A program made the translations under genes and the position numbers. The notes beneath the pieces were generated by a model. That model ran no database searches. It saw only the letters and a list, made by a program, of their open reading frames with translations, and was not told the DNA's origin. Shown here one piece after another: positions 1-7,909 of a stretch of 64,000 nt of DNA. Within the stretch, counting starts at the first letter, position 1; each line of letters begins with the position of its first letter. The DNA is from UBA1205 sp045534635 (lineage in GTDB: Bacteria > Bacteroidota > Bacteroidia > Bacteroidales > WCHB1-69): positions 1 through 64,000 of the forward strand of contig JAZSKB010000042.1 of NCBI GenBank assembly GCA_045534635.1, given 5' to 3'.

Positions 1-1086
1 TGCTGTAGCATCCGTAATATTACTTGCCGAAGTGGTTTTTACTGTAGGAATAACAGGAGTTGTAAACGTTATCTCATTACCGTATGCTGTTCCTACTACA
101 TTCGTAGCATACGCTCGTACATAATAAGTTGTATTTGGAGACAAGCCCGTTATATCACTTGTAAAACTTCCTTCTCCTGTACCATCTGTTGTATAATTAT
201 CATTTATGGTTGGATTTTGAGAAGTACTCCAACATACTCCTCGAGCGGTTACCGCTGCTCCTCCATCGGAGGTAACCTCTCCTCCACTTGTTGCTGTAGC
301 ATCCGTAATATTACTTGCCGAAGTGGTTTGTACTGTAGGACGACTACGTCTATCAATAGTAAATTTTATAATAATTGTGTCTAGACTTGTCTGGTATTGC
401 TTAATTCGTTGGCGACTTATTAATATTGCACTATTGATAGTCGCATAGCCAATATATTCCATTTCATCGCCATAATTAAAAGATTGTGTTGTTGTCGATT
501 TCTTTAATTTTAAATATGAAGTCGGTGTATTTTCTTCTCCGACATAATCTATACTATTGCTAAATCCACCCTCACAAAGCATTTTAATAGATGATATTTT
601 ATCATTTTGGCGGGCAGTCATTACATATACTCCTGAATTAGACAAACTTACATAAAATTTATGAGTTCCTGCATGCAAAGATTTTGTTTGCCATCTCGTT
701 ACTATACGACCATTAACATCGCTTATTTCCATGCTTACAACTCCTTTTTCGGGTAACATCAAAGTTACATTAGTTGTGCCTCTAAATGGATTTGGATTGT
801 TGGGCATTAAAGAAAAAGGCGTTACCGCATTTTCTTCTATTGACGTACTACTTTGCATTATAAGCATAGTATCTGGCCAATAAATTGTTTCTTGCCAATT
901 TTTTGTTACATTGGTTATCATTACACTATCAAGTTGCACATAATTGTTTGCCGTATCCTTGCCTGTAAATGTTAAAGATACTGTCTGAGCGTGTGTCAAC
1001 CCTCCAAATAGGAAAATACTACTTAGTAGTAGAAAAAAAAACATTGCACCACTGTGCCTTCTGAATTTAAAAAATTTTGCTTTCAT
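1..1086 (-). CDS. Secreted surface protein with T9SS-type sorting-like domain and Fn3-like repeats, partial
   Basis: The reading frame begins at an ATG on the minus strand at 1086-1084 and is still open at base 1, so the C-terminus lies outside the window (at least 362 codons). The N-terminus has a hydrophobic signal peptide of about 34 residues ending in THAQ. Residues about 100-180 contain PNNPNPF followed by a beta-rich segment with DVNGRIV and a G-Y-like end, which resembles the Por-type (type IX) sorting domain. That domain is normally C-terminal, so its early position is odd. After about residue 265 come fibronectin-III-like repeats with SNITDATATSGGEV and GVCWSTSQNPT segments; the next copy begins at the window edge. 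The DNA of the repeat start is nearly identical at 1-48 and 290-339. Probably an exported adhesin or cell-surface protein. Confidence 0.8.
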   Translation of the reverse strand, partial: MKAKFFKFRRHSGAMFFFLLLSSIFLFGGLTHAQTVSLTFTGKDTANNYVQLDSVMITNVTKNWQETIYWPDTMLIMQSSTSIEENAVTPFSLMPNNPNPFRGTTNVTLMLPEKGVVSMEISDVNGRIVTRWQTKSLHAGTHKFYVSLSNSGVYVMTARQNDKISSIKMLCEGGFSNSIDYVGEENTPTSYLKLKKSTTTQSFNYGDEMEYIGYATINSAILISRQRIKQYQTSLDTIIIKFTIDRRSRPTVQTTSASNITDATATSGGEVTSDGGAAVTARGVCWSTSQNPTINDNYTTDGTGEGSFTSDITGLSPNTTYYVRAYATNVVGTAYGNEITFTTPVIPTVKTTSASNITDATA

Positions 1087-1128
1087 ATTAGTTATTATTT
1101 AATTGTTTATAAGATTTCTGCAAAAAAA

Positions 1129-1158
1129 TACAGATAGCCTAAAAAAAGGTTATCTGTA
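1129..1158 (-). terminator. Hairpin plus T-tract in the leader of the surface-protein gene
   Basis: Arms 1129-1139 and 1148-1158 pair over 11 positions with one G-T wobble, with an A-rich loop on the plus strand. Read on the minus strand, the hairpin is followed by seven T residues and lies about 40 bases upstream of the ATG at 1086. It has the form of an intrinsic terminator placed before the gene, so it could be a leader attenuator or the end of an upstream transcript. Confidence 0.45.
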
Positions 1159-1204
1159 TAGGTTGTCGGTTTACAAAATTGTAAATTGCAAATAGAGGAA
1201 TTTA

Positions 1205-1213
1205 CCCCCCCCC
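1205..1213. repeat. Nine-base homopolymeric C tract (G9 on the minus strand)
   Basis: A run of nine C residues stands out in a very AT-rich intergenic stretch. It lies about 120 bases upstream of the start of the minus-strand surface-protein gene. Tracts of this kind change length by slipped-strand mispairing and can alter promoter spacing. No clear promoter is visible, so the functional link is inference. Confidence 0.6.
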
Positions 1214-1463
1214 ATGTAAACTGTTGATTTACAAGAAGTTATGTCGCGGTATGTTTTTTTAACGTACCACTGATTTATATCGTATTGGCTATAAAAAAAT
1301 CTATTATCTTCCATATTCTTAATTTTAACGAACATTTATTTCCCTTGGACTTTTGCAAAAAATTCCACTTAAAACTTTGCAAAAGTACAATTTTTTTTAT
1401 AAATATTTTTGTTTTAGAAAAAAATTTTTTTTTAAGTCACTGTATTATTATTTTTTCGGTGTC

Positions 1464-1538
1464 TGAGCCTGTCGAAGACACAGAAAAAATCAAACACCGA
1501 AAAAAAACACATGAAATACGGAGGTTTCGACAGGCTCA
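1464..1538. repeat. 13-bp inverted repeat (TGAGCCTGTCGAA / TTCGACAGGCTCA)
   Basis: The arms at 1464-1476 and 1526-1538 are perfect reverse complements. A second, nested pair (TCGGTGT at 1456-1462 and ACACCGA at 1494-1500) lies across the left arm. The element sits in the 521-base gap between the surface-protein gene and miaB, which otherwise holds only the C9 tract, the leader hairpin and the miaB promoter. It looks like a small dispersed palindromic repeat; no other copy was found in this window. Confidence 0.6.
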
Positions 1539-1589
1539 ACCTCCGAAGATAAAAAAAATAAAAAAGCAACGACGTTGCAAAAAAAATGC

Positions 1590-1598
1590 TATCTTTGC
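1590..1598 (+). promoter_or_regulatory. Bacteroidota -7 box TATCTTTGC upstream of miaB
   Basis: Matches the TAnnTTTGC consensus exactly and ends only nine bases before the ATG at 1608. Transcription would start at or next to the start codon, which suggests a very short leader or a leaderless message. Confidence 0.6.
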
Positions 1599-1607
1599 AA
1601 AAAAAAA

Positions 1608-2906
1608 ATGAAGAGAGAACATTTATATATAGAAACCTATGGCTGTCAAATGAACTTTGCTGATAGTGAAGTCGTTGCATCAATATTATCTTCATCGTAC
1701 GATATAGTTGACAATGAAAAAGATGCAGATGTTATCATAGTAAACACCTGCTCAATTCGAGAAAATGCCGAACAAAGAGTTTTCAATCGTTTAAAAGAAT
1801 TGACAAGTCTGAAAAAAAAGAAGAAAACACTTCAAGTTGGTTTAATTGGTTGTATGGCAGAGCGTTTGCAAGAAAATTTGCTATCAGAAACGGAAATAGA
1901 TTTTGTCGTTGGTCCCGATGCCTATAGAAGTTTACCTTCTATTTTGCGAAGCGAACACCCCAATGTAAATGTAGTACTCTCCACTACCGAAACCTACGAA
2001 GATATAACCCCACAACGCTATCAAAGTAATACAGTTTCAGCGTTTGTGTCAATAATGCGAGGTTGCAACAATTTTTGTTCTTATTGTGTTGTTCCTTACA
2101 CTCGCGGAAGAGAACGCAGCCGACCAATAGAAAGTATTTTATCAGAAATAGATACCTTGTTCAACAATGATTATAAAGAAATAACACTTTTGGGACAAAA
2201 TGTAAACTCCTATTTATCAAACGGATATAATTTTTCTCAATTGATGCAAACTATAGCAGAGCAATATCCAACAATGCGAATTCGTTTTGCGACATCACAC
2301 CCAAAAGACCTTTCAGATGAATTGTTACAAGTAATGTCTCAATATGAAAATATCTGTAAAAGTATTCATCTTCCTGTTCAATCTGGTAGCACTTCAATGC
2401 TAAAAAGAATGAACAGAAAATATAGTCGAGAATGGTATTTAGATAGAATTTCAGCAATAAGACGTTATATGCCAGATTGTAGCATTAGTACAGATATAAT
2501 TGCAGGCTTTTGTGGAGAAACCCTCGAAGAACATCAAGCCACACTCAGTTTAATGAAAGAAGTTGGCTTTGCTCATGCTTTTATGTTTAAATATTCTATG
2601 CGAGAAGGCACACTCGCTCACAAAAATATGTGCGATGATGTTCCTGAAAAAGAAAAGATTATCCGTCTTGAAGAAATTATAGCACTTCAACAAGAATTAT
2701 CTTTAGCAAGTAATCAAAAAGATATTGGGAAAACGACACAAGTCCTTGTAGAAGGTCTTTCTAAACGTAGTACCGACTATCTTTTCGGACGCAATAGTCA
2801 AAATAAAGTTGTAATATTTCCAAAAAATAATTATCAAAAAGGAGATTTGGTAGAAGTCAAAATTACTTCTTGTTCAGCAGCAACGCTATTTGGAGAATTA
2901 TTGTAA
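1608..2906 (+). CDS. miaB: tRNA-2-methylthio-N6-dimethylallyladenosine synthase MiaB
   Basis: Radical-SAM methylthiotransferase that adds a methylthio group to i6A37 in tRNA. The N-terminal UPF0004 domain has the three cluster cysteines in YGCQMN (C13), NTCSIRENA (C48) and GCMAE. The radical-SAM cluster motif CNNFCSYC is at C153, C157 and C160 and is followed by the MiaB-typical VPYTRGRERSRP. A TRAM-like RNA-binding domain ends the protein. The length of 432 residues is normal. The frame is open further upstream to a TTG at 1575, but that TTG lies upstream of the promoter -7 box, so ATG 1608 is preferred. The 3' end overlaps the convergent permease gene by nine bases. Confidence 0.95.
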   Translation: MKREHLYIETYGCQMNFADSEVVASILSSSYDIVDNEKDADVIIVNTCSIRENAEQRVFNRLKELTSLKKKKKTLQVGLIGCMAERLQENLLSETEIDFVVGPDAYRSLPSILRSEHPNVNVVLSTTETYEDITPQRYQSNTVSAFVSIMRGCNNFCSYCVVPYTRGRERSRPIESILSEIDTLFNNDYKEITLLGQNVNSYLSNGYNFSQLMQTIAEQYPTMRIRFATSHPKDLSDELLQVMSQYENICKSIHLPVQSGSTSMLKRMNRKYSREWYLDRISAIRRYMPDCSISTDIIAGFCGETLEEHQATLSLMKEVGFAHAFMFKYSMREGTLAHKNMCDDVPEKEKIIRLEEIIALQQELSLASNQKDIGKTTQVLVEGLSKRSTDYLFGRNSQNKVVIFPKNNYQKGDLVEVKITSCSAATLFGELL

Positions 2907-4121
2907 ACGTATTGCGTTAACAACATTTATCCGTTTAGCAACCCAATATGCGGGAAAAACCAATACCAAAAAACTTATCAATAAAATGCCAATATCAATA
3001 TACAAGAAATGTAGAAAATTGATATTTATAGGCACATACGATACATAATAATTTTCTGGATTGAGTTTTACTATATGAAAATATTGCTGTAACACACACA
3101 ATAAAAAACCGACAACATCTCCTATCAAAACACCAATAATCAATACTTTAGAAGAAACTAACAGAAATATCTTTGCAATATCTTGATTTCGAGCCCCCAT
3201 AGTTTTCAGCAGACCAATAGTCGGAATATGTTCCAAAGCGAAAGTGAGTTGTGTAGAAATCAAAGAAAATGCAGTAATGATAATAATAAGTATTATCAAA
3301 ACTAAAACATTTTGTTCAATAAGAGTAATCCAACTAAAAATTTCGGAATTTCTACTTTTTATGCTCTCCGCTTTTAAATTGTAATCAATAACTTTATCAA
3401 TATCTTCTGTGGTTTTATCCAATAAATTGAAATCATCAATAATAATTTCAAGACCATCAACACAATTGTTGTTCCAACCATTAATTTTAATTACATGTTT
3501 GATGTCACAAATGGCATAAATTTTATCAAAATTGGCAAATCCAGTATTGTAAATACCAACAATTTCAAATCTTCTTCTACGCACATTGTCTTGAATAAAA
3601 AAAACATCAATTTTATCGTTTAAATGCAAAGAAGCTCTTTTTGCTAAAGTTTCCGAGATAAGAATTTCATTACAAACAATAGTATCCGAATAAATCGGAC
3701 AACGCCCTTCAATAATATTGTTTGCCAAAAAAGTAGTATCATAATCTTTTCCAATTCCTTTAAACACAACCCCTTCAACATCATTTTCTCCTTTTAGTAT
3801 CCCTGCAATAGAAGCAACTGCCTGAATATGAGCAATATTTTCAATGCTATTCAATTGCAATCGCAAAGATGGGTCATCATTAAGAGGCGTTCTTTGATAA
3901 GAATTGTTAAATTCAAAATGTTTTACTTCGATATGAGCATTCAATCCTGTCACTTTGGTTAATATTTCTCGACTAAAACCATCGGTAATAGCAAAAGTGA
4001 GCACCAAAACTACAATACTCAAAACAATACCAATAATTGCAATACGAATAGTAGTATTTGTATTGGTATTTCTTGTTTGTTTATAAAGTCTATGAGCAAT
4101 ATAAAAATGTTTCAAGAGCAA
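2898..4121 (-). CDS. LolE/FtsX-type ABC transporter permease
   Basis: Inner-membrane permease of the MacB/LolC-E group, which usually moves lipoproteins or other substrates out of the membrane with an ATPase encoded elsewhere. One transmembrane helix lies near residues 27-47 (IAIIGIVLSIVVLVLTFAI). A periplasmic MacB-like domain follows, then three C-terminal helices in an FtsX domain containing LKTMGARNQDI, the usual cytoplasmic loop signature. Length is 407 residues. The start is a TTG one base after the stop of the upstream outer-membrane gene; a second TTG two codons later would serve equally well. No ATPase gene is adjacent. The specific substrate is unknown. Confidence 0.85.
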   Translation of the reverse strand: MLLKHFYIAHRLYKQTRNTNTNTTIRIAIIGIVLSIVVLVLTFAITDGFSREILTKVTGLNAHIEVKHFEFNNSYQRTPLNDDPSLRLQLNSIENIAHIQAVASIAGILKGENDVEGVVFKGIGKDYDTTFLANNIIEGRCPIYSDTIVCNEILISETLAKRASLHLNDKIDVFFIQDNVRRRRFEIVGIYNTGFANFDKIYAICDIKHVIKINGWNNNCVDGLEIIIDDFNLLDKTTEDIDKVIDYNLKAESIKSRNSEIFSWITLIEQNVLVLIILIIIITAFSLISTQLTFALEHIPTIGLLKTMGARNQDIAKIFLLVSSKVLIIGVLIGDVVGFLLCVLQQYFHIVKLNPENYYVSYVPININFLHFLYIDIGILLISFLVLVFPAYWVAKRINVVNAIRLQ

Positions 4122-4122
4122 A

Positions 4123-4749
4123 TTATTTTAAAAAGATTGTAATACCAATTCTTGGTTCAAGTTCTCCAAGAATATTGTTGGGATATTTTTTATCACTAAT
4201 AACATATAACAATAAAGCATAATAAGCAACTCTATCGCGAATATTGTAAAAACCTCCACCTAATAATATATTATTGGAACTCATACGCGATTTATCAAAT
4301 ATATTATTCGTATATACATTGTAATTCAACCATTGATATTCAAGATGTAAAGCAACATAATTAAAGAAATAAGACTCAAAAAAAACTCTTGCACCAAAAA
4401 CATGAGAATATTGTTGAGTTTTCATTATTGTAGAAAAAGCATAAGTTGCCCCAACTCCTGCCCCACACCATTTATTAAAATGATATGTCATCTCTGGAGA
4501 AATTGACAAATAAACATAAGTTCCAATATTTACTCCCGCAGTTCCACCTACAGAAGTATGTGTTAAAAAGTAATCTTTTTTTTCATTTTTATCAAACTTT
4601 TTCTTCCAATCAGCATTTGAAGTATCTTTCTGTTGATGATATTTCACCTCAATATCGTTGTTTTGAGCAACAACAACAAATGATGTAAAAAACAACAAAA
4701 AACAAAAAAATTTTCTTTGCTTATTGCGAAATAATTTCATTTCATTCAT
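4123..4749 (-). CDS. Outer-membrane beta-barrel-like protein
   Basis: A 208-residue protein with an N-terminal signal peptide (hydrophobic FFCFLLFFTSFVVVAQ). The rest alternates aromatic and polar residues with glycines, including WCGAGVGATYAF and NILLGGGFYNI, as in small porin-like barrels of Bacteroidota; it ends in IGITIFLK. The start used is the first of two in-frame ATGs (4749 and 4740). It lies directly upstream of the permease with a one-base gap, so the two are almost certainly co-transcribed and probably coupled. I do not recognise a more specific family. Confidence 0.7.
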   Translation of the reverse strand: MNEMKLFRNKQRKFFCFLLFFTSFVVVAQNNDIEVKYHQQKDTSNADWKKKFDKNEKKDYFLTHTSVGGTAGVNIGTYVYLSISPEMTYHFNKWCGAGVGATYAFSTIMKTQQYSHVFGARVFFESYFFNYVALHLEYQWLNYNVYTNNIFDKSRMSSNNILLGGGFYNIRDRVAYYALLLYVISDKKYPNNILGELEPRIGITIFLK

Positions 4750-4764
4750 ATTTAAACAAATCTA

Positions 4765-4788
4765 TTGTGCGTTGCTGAGAACGCACAA
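4765..4788. terminator. 9-bp perfect hairpin between the dehydrogenase and the outer-membrane gene
   Basis: TTGTGCGTT at 4765-4773 and AACGCACAA at 4780-4788 form a perfect nine-base stem with a six-base loop, immediately after the dehydrogenase stop in the minus direction. There is no T-tract, so this may be an imperfect terminator or an RNA-processing hairpin. Confidence 0.4.
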
Positions 4789-4796
4789 CGATTGTA

Positions 4797-5996
4797 TTAT
4801 TGTTCTATCGGAAGAAGTTCGTCAATTTGTTCATTCCAAGGCAAACCATGTATCATCAATTTTTCCATAAATGGGTCTGGGTCAAATTCTTCAACATTTT
4901 TTACCCCTACTCCGCTCCATTTTCCGGTAAGCATCATCATTGCTCCAGTCATAGCAGGAACTCCAGTTGTATATGAAACGGCTTGAGCACCACATTCTTT
5001 GTAAACTTCAGCATGATTACAATTGTTCCATACATAATAGGTACGTTCTTTACCATCTTTTATTCCTCTAATTTGGCAACCAATAGATGTTTCTCCTTTG
5101 TATCCTTCTCCCAAAGAAGCAGGTTCTGGCAATACCGCTTTCAAAAATTGTAAAGGAACAATCTCTTTTCCTTCGTACACAATAGGTTTGATACTTGTCA
5201 TTCCAACTTCTTGTAACACATTGAGAACATTAAGATATTTTTCACCAAATGTCATCCAAAAACGTGCTCTTTTGATAGAAGGATAATTTTTGGTCAACGA
5301 TTCCAATTCTTCGTGATACAATAAATAAGATTCTTTTGCTCCAATATTAGGATAAACAATAGGCTTATGTATTTCCATCGGTTTTGTTTCTATCCATTTC
5401 CCATCTTGAAAATAACGTCCATTTTGTGTAATCTCTCTAATATTGATTTCTGGATTGAAATTAGTAGCAAAAGCCTTTCCATGGTCTCCTGCATTACAAT
5501 CAACAATATCCAAATAATGCATTTCATCGAAATAATGCTTTTGAGCATAAGCGGTAAAAACACCAGTAACACCAGGGTCGAAACCACAACCCAAAACTGC
5601 TAAAATTCCAGCCTCTTTAAATCTATCTTGATAAGCCCATTGCCAACTATATTCAAATTTTGCAACATCTTTTGGCTCATAATTAGCCGTATCTAAATAA
5701 TTTGTTTTTGTGCGTAAACACGCTTCCATTAAAGTTAAATCTTGATATGGTAGAGCAACATTTATCAACAAATCTGGTTTAAATTGATTTATCAAATTAA
5801 CAGTTTCTTCTACATTATCGGCATCAACTTGAGCCGTTTTAATACGATTGCCTCCAATGGCCGCCGCTATCTTATCACATTTTGATTTTGTACGACTTGC
5901 CAACATTATTTCAGTAAAAATTTGAGGGTGGGCTGCACATTTAAAAGCAACTACAGCACCAACTCCTCCTGCTCCAATAATTAATATTCTTCCCAT
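4797..5996 (-). CDS. Saccharopine dehydrogenase family protein, likely carboxynorspermidine synthase
   Basis: NAD(P)-binding Rossmann fold at the N-terminus (IIGAGGVGAVVAFKCA), followed by the Sacchrp_dh_NADP catalytic domain with LGCGFDPGVTGVFTAYAQKH and DIVDCNAGDHG. At 399 residues it matches the carboxy(nor)spermidine dehydrogenase group found in Bacteroides and Vibrio, which reduces the Schiff base of aspartate semialdehyde and a diamine on the route to spermidine or norspermidine. An agmatinase gene at 14.4-15.2 kb could supply putrescine. The decarboxylase partner (nspC) is not in the window. Product choice between spermidine and norspermidine cannot be read from the sequence. Confidence 0.85.
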   Translation of the reverse strand: MGRILIIGAGGVGAVVAFKCAAHPQIFTEIMLASRTKSKCDKIAAAIGGNRIKTAQVDADNVEETVNLINQFKPDLLINVALPYQDLTLMEACLRTKTNYLDTANYEPKDVAKFEYSWQWAYQDRFKEAGILAVLGCGFDPGVTGVFTAYAQKHYFDEMHYLDIVDCNAGDHGKAFATNFNPEINIREITQNGRYFQDGKWIETKPMEIHKPIVYPNIGAKESYLLYHEELESLTKNYPSIKRARFWMTFGEKYLNVLNVLQEVGMTSIKPIVYEGKEIVPLQFLKAVLPEPASLGEGYKGETSIGCQIRGIKDGKERTYYVWNNCNHAEVYKECGAQAVSYTTGVPAMTGAMMMLTGKWSGVGVKNVEEFDPDPFMEKLMIHGLPWNEQIDELLPIEQ

Positions 5997-6020
5997 ATTA
6001 TTTTTTTTTGTATATTTGCT

Positions 6021-6029
6021 GCAAAATTA
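6021..6029 (-). promoter_or_regulatory. -7 box TAATTTTGC for the saccharopine dehydrogenase gene
   Basis: The reverse complement reads TAATTTTGC, a match to TAnnTTTGC, about 25 bases upstream of the ATG at 5996. Confidence 0.5.
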
Positions 6030-6207
6030 TATTTTTTTCTAATAAGAAAAATACTTTTGATAATTTTTAATTATAATATTTATTATCAATAAATTATAAA
6101 AATATTTCTAAAATTGACAATAGAAGAATAAATATGATTTTTGCATAATAAAGACAGTAAAACTTCAATTTTGAACACCAAAATACTGAAAATAACAAAT
6201 AAAAAAA

Positions 6208-6918
6208 ATGGAATATAACACACAACAACCACAATTACTCAATGGAGAATATGGCAGACATCTCCAAAAAATGGTAGAATACGTATGCTCAATCAGAAAT
6301 AGAGATATGCGTAATGAACAAGCCAAATGCATAGTAAGAGCAATGGCAAATTTAGCCTCTGGACCAAAAGATACAGAAGATTTCTGGCACAATTTATGGG
6401 ACCAATTATTTATCTTATCCGATTTTAAATTGGATATAGATAGTCCTTTTGGAAAACCTCCATACAAAACCGCAGTAGCAAAACCAGAAAGACTTCCTTA
6501 TCCAAAACATAATATCACTTTCCGTCCTTACGGCTATTTGATGGAAAATATTATTAAAAAAATTGCTGAAGAGAATTCCAACGAAAACAAACAACCAATC
6601 GTTGACAACGTTGCCAAACATCTAAAAAAACAATATTTATCTTGGAATAGAGATTCTGTAAGCGACGAATTGATAGTTGAACATCTTCAACAATTATCTA
6701 ATAATAAACTTCAATTAAGTGAAGACTTTGTTTTTCCAACAACCAAAGCACTTCTTTTGGAAATTAACGAAGAAAAAGCAGCAGCGACAACAACCAAGAA
6801 AAATCAACCAGCCAAAAAGGTTGCTGCTCCAATAGACCCACTTCCAAAGAAGAAAAAGAAAAAAAAGAAGAAAAAGAAAAAATCATCACAACCAACTACC
6901 ATTTTATCAAAAAATTAA
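6208..6918 (+). CDS. DUF4290 family protein with a poly-lysine tail
   Basis: The first about 180 residues (MEYNTQQPQL, YGRHLQKMVEY, ASGPKDTEDFWHNLWDQLF, FGKPPYKTA) fit DUF4290, a Bacteroidota-specific family without known function. The C-terminus is a low-complexity basic tail with an unbroken run of twelve lysines, encoded by mixed AAA/AAG codons, ending in SSQPTTILSKN. Such tails occur in nucleic-acid-binding proteins, but that role is inference. The gene ends three bases before trxB and is probably co-transcribed with it. Confidence 0.8.
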   Translation: MEYNTQQPQLLNGEYGRHLQKMVEYVCSIRNRDMRNEQAKCIVRAMANLASGPKDTEDFWHNLWDQLFILSDFKLDIDSPFGKPPYKTAVAKPERLPYPKHNITFRPYGYLMENIIKKIAEENSNENKQPIVDNVAKHLKKQYLSWNRDSVSDELIVEHLQQLSNNKLQLSEDFVFPTTKALLLEINEEKAAATTTKKNQPAKKVAAPIDPLPKKKKKKKKKKKKSSQPTTILSKN

Positions 6919-6921
6919 ACA

Positions 6922-7866
6922 ATGACAAGAGAAACTAAATGTTTAATTATCGGCTCAGGACCAGCAGGTTATACCGCAGGAATCTATGCCGCAAGAGCAG
7001 ATATGCATCCTCTTCTTTATGAAGGAATACAAGTCGGTGGACAATTAACAATAACTACCGAAGTAGAAAATTTCCCAGGTTATCCTAAAGGTATTTCTGG
7101 ACCTTTGATGATGGATGAAATTCGCGAACAAGCCCTTCGCTTTGGTGTCGAAATGGTATCAGGAGAAATTACAAATGTTGATTTTTCTCAACGTCCATTT
7201 CGCTGTCAAGCAGATGATGGAAGTATAATAATGGCACAAAGTGTCATTGTAGCCACTGGAGCCTCTGCTCGTTGGTTAGGATTAGAATCTGAAAGCAAAT
7301 TTAATGGTTATGGCGTATCTGCTTGTGCTACTTGCGATGGTTTCTTCTACAAAGGAAAAACTGTTGCCGTAATCGGCGGTGGCGATACCGCAACAGAAGA
7401 AGCATCTTATTTGGCTAAATTGTGTCAAAAAGTATATTTGATACATCGTCGTGATGAATTGCGTGCCAGCAAAGCAATGCAAGAAAGAGTATTCAACACC
7501 CCAAATATTGAAATGGTATGGAATAGTATTCCTGTAGAAATTCTTGGACAAGAAGATAAATTTTCTAAAAGCGTAACAGGAATAAAAATAAAAAACACCT
7601 CAACAAATATTGAAACAACTATCGCTGTTGACGGCGTTTTTATTGCCATCGGTCATCACCCCAACACTGATATTTTCCGTGGACAATTGGAATTAGATGC
7701 TGAAGGATATATTGTTACTCAAGCAGGTACATCATTGACAAATATTCCAGGAGTTTTTGCCGCAGGCGATGTTCAAGATAAACACTATAAACAAGCAATT
7801 ACTGCCGCCGCTGGTGGCTGTAAAGCGGCTATTGATGCTGAACATTTTCTATTGAACAACGAATAA
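6922..7866 (+). CDS. trxB: Thioredoxin reductase
   Basis: FAD/NADPH-dependent reductase of thioredoxin. The FAD-binding GxGxxG is near the N-terminus (IIGSGPAGYTAGIYAAR), the redox-active CATC pair is C135 and C138 followed by DGFF, the NADPH-binding site is VIGGGDTATEEASYL, and the C-terminal FAD motif is GVFAAGDVQDKHYKQAITAAAGG. The length of 314 residues is standard for the low-molecular-weight type. The start ATG lies three bases after the DUF4290 stop. Confidence 0.96.
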   Translation: MTRETKCLIIGSGPAGYTAGIYAARADMHPLLYEGIQVGGQLTITTEVENFPGYPKGISGPLMMDEIREQALRFGVEMVSGEITNVDFSQRPFRCQADDGSIIMAQSVIVATGASARWLGLESESKFNGYGVSACATCDGFFYKGKTVAVIGGGDTATEEASYLAKLCQKVYLIHRRDELRASKAMQERVFNTPNIEMVWNSIPVEILGQEDKFSKSVTGIKIKNTSTNIETTIAVDGVFIAIGHHPNTDIFRGQLELDAEGYIVTQAGTSLTNIPGVFAAGDVQDKHYKQAITAAAGGCKAAIDAEHFLLNNE

Positions 7867-7909
7867 ATTTTTTTCAAAAAATATTCAAAGTTAAACATAT
7901 CATAAATTT

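Noticed and set aside
1285..1611. Plus-strand frame of 108 codons before miaB
   Set aside because: It is lysine/phenylalanine-rich translation of AT-rich non-coding DNA, crosses the inverted repeat, and overlaps the miaB promoter.
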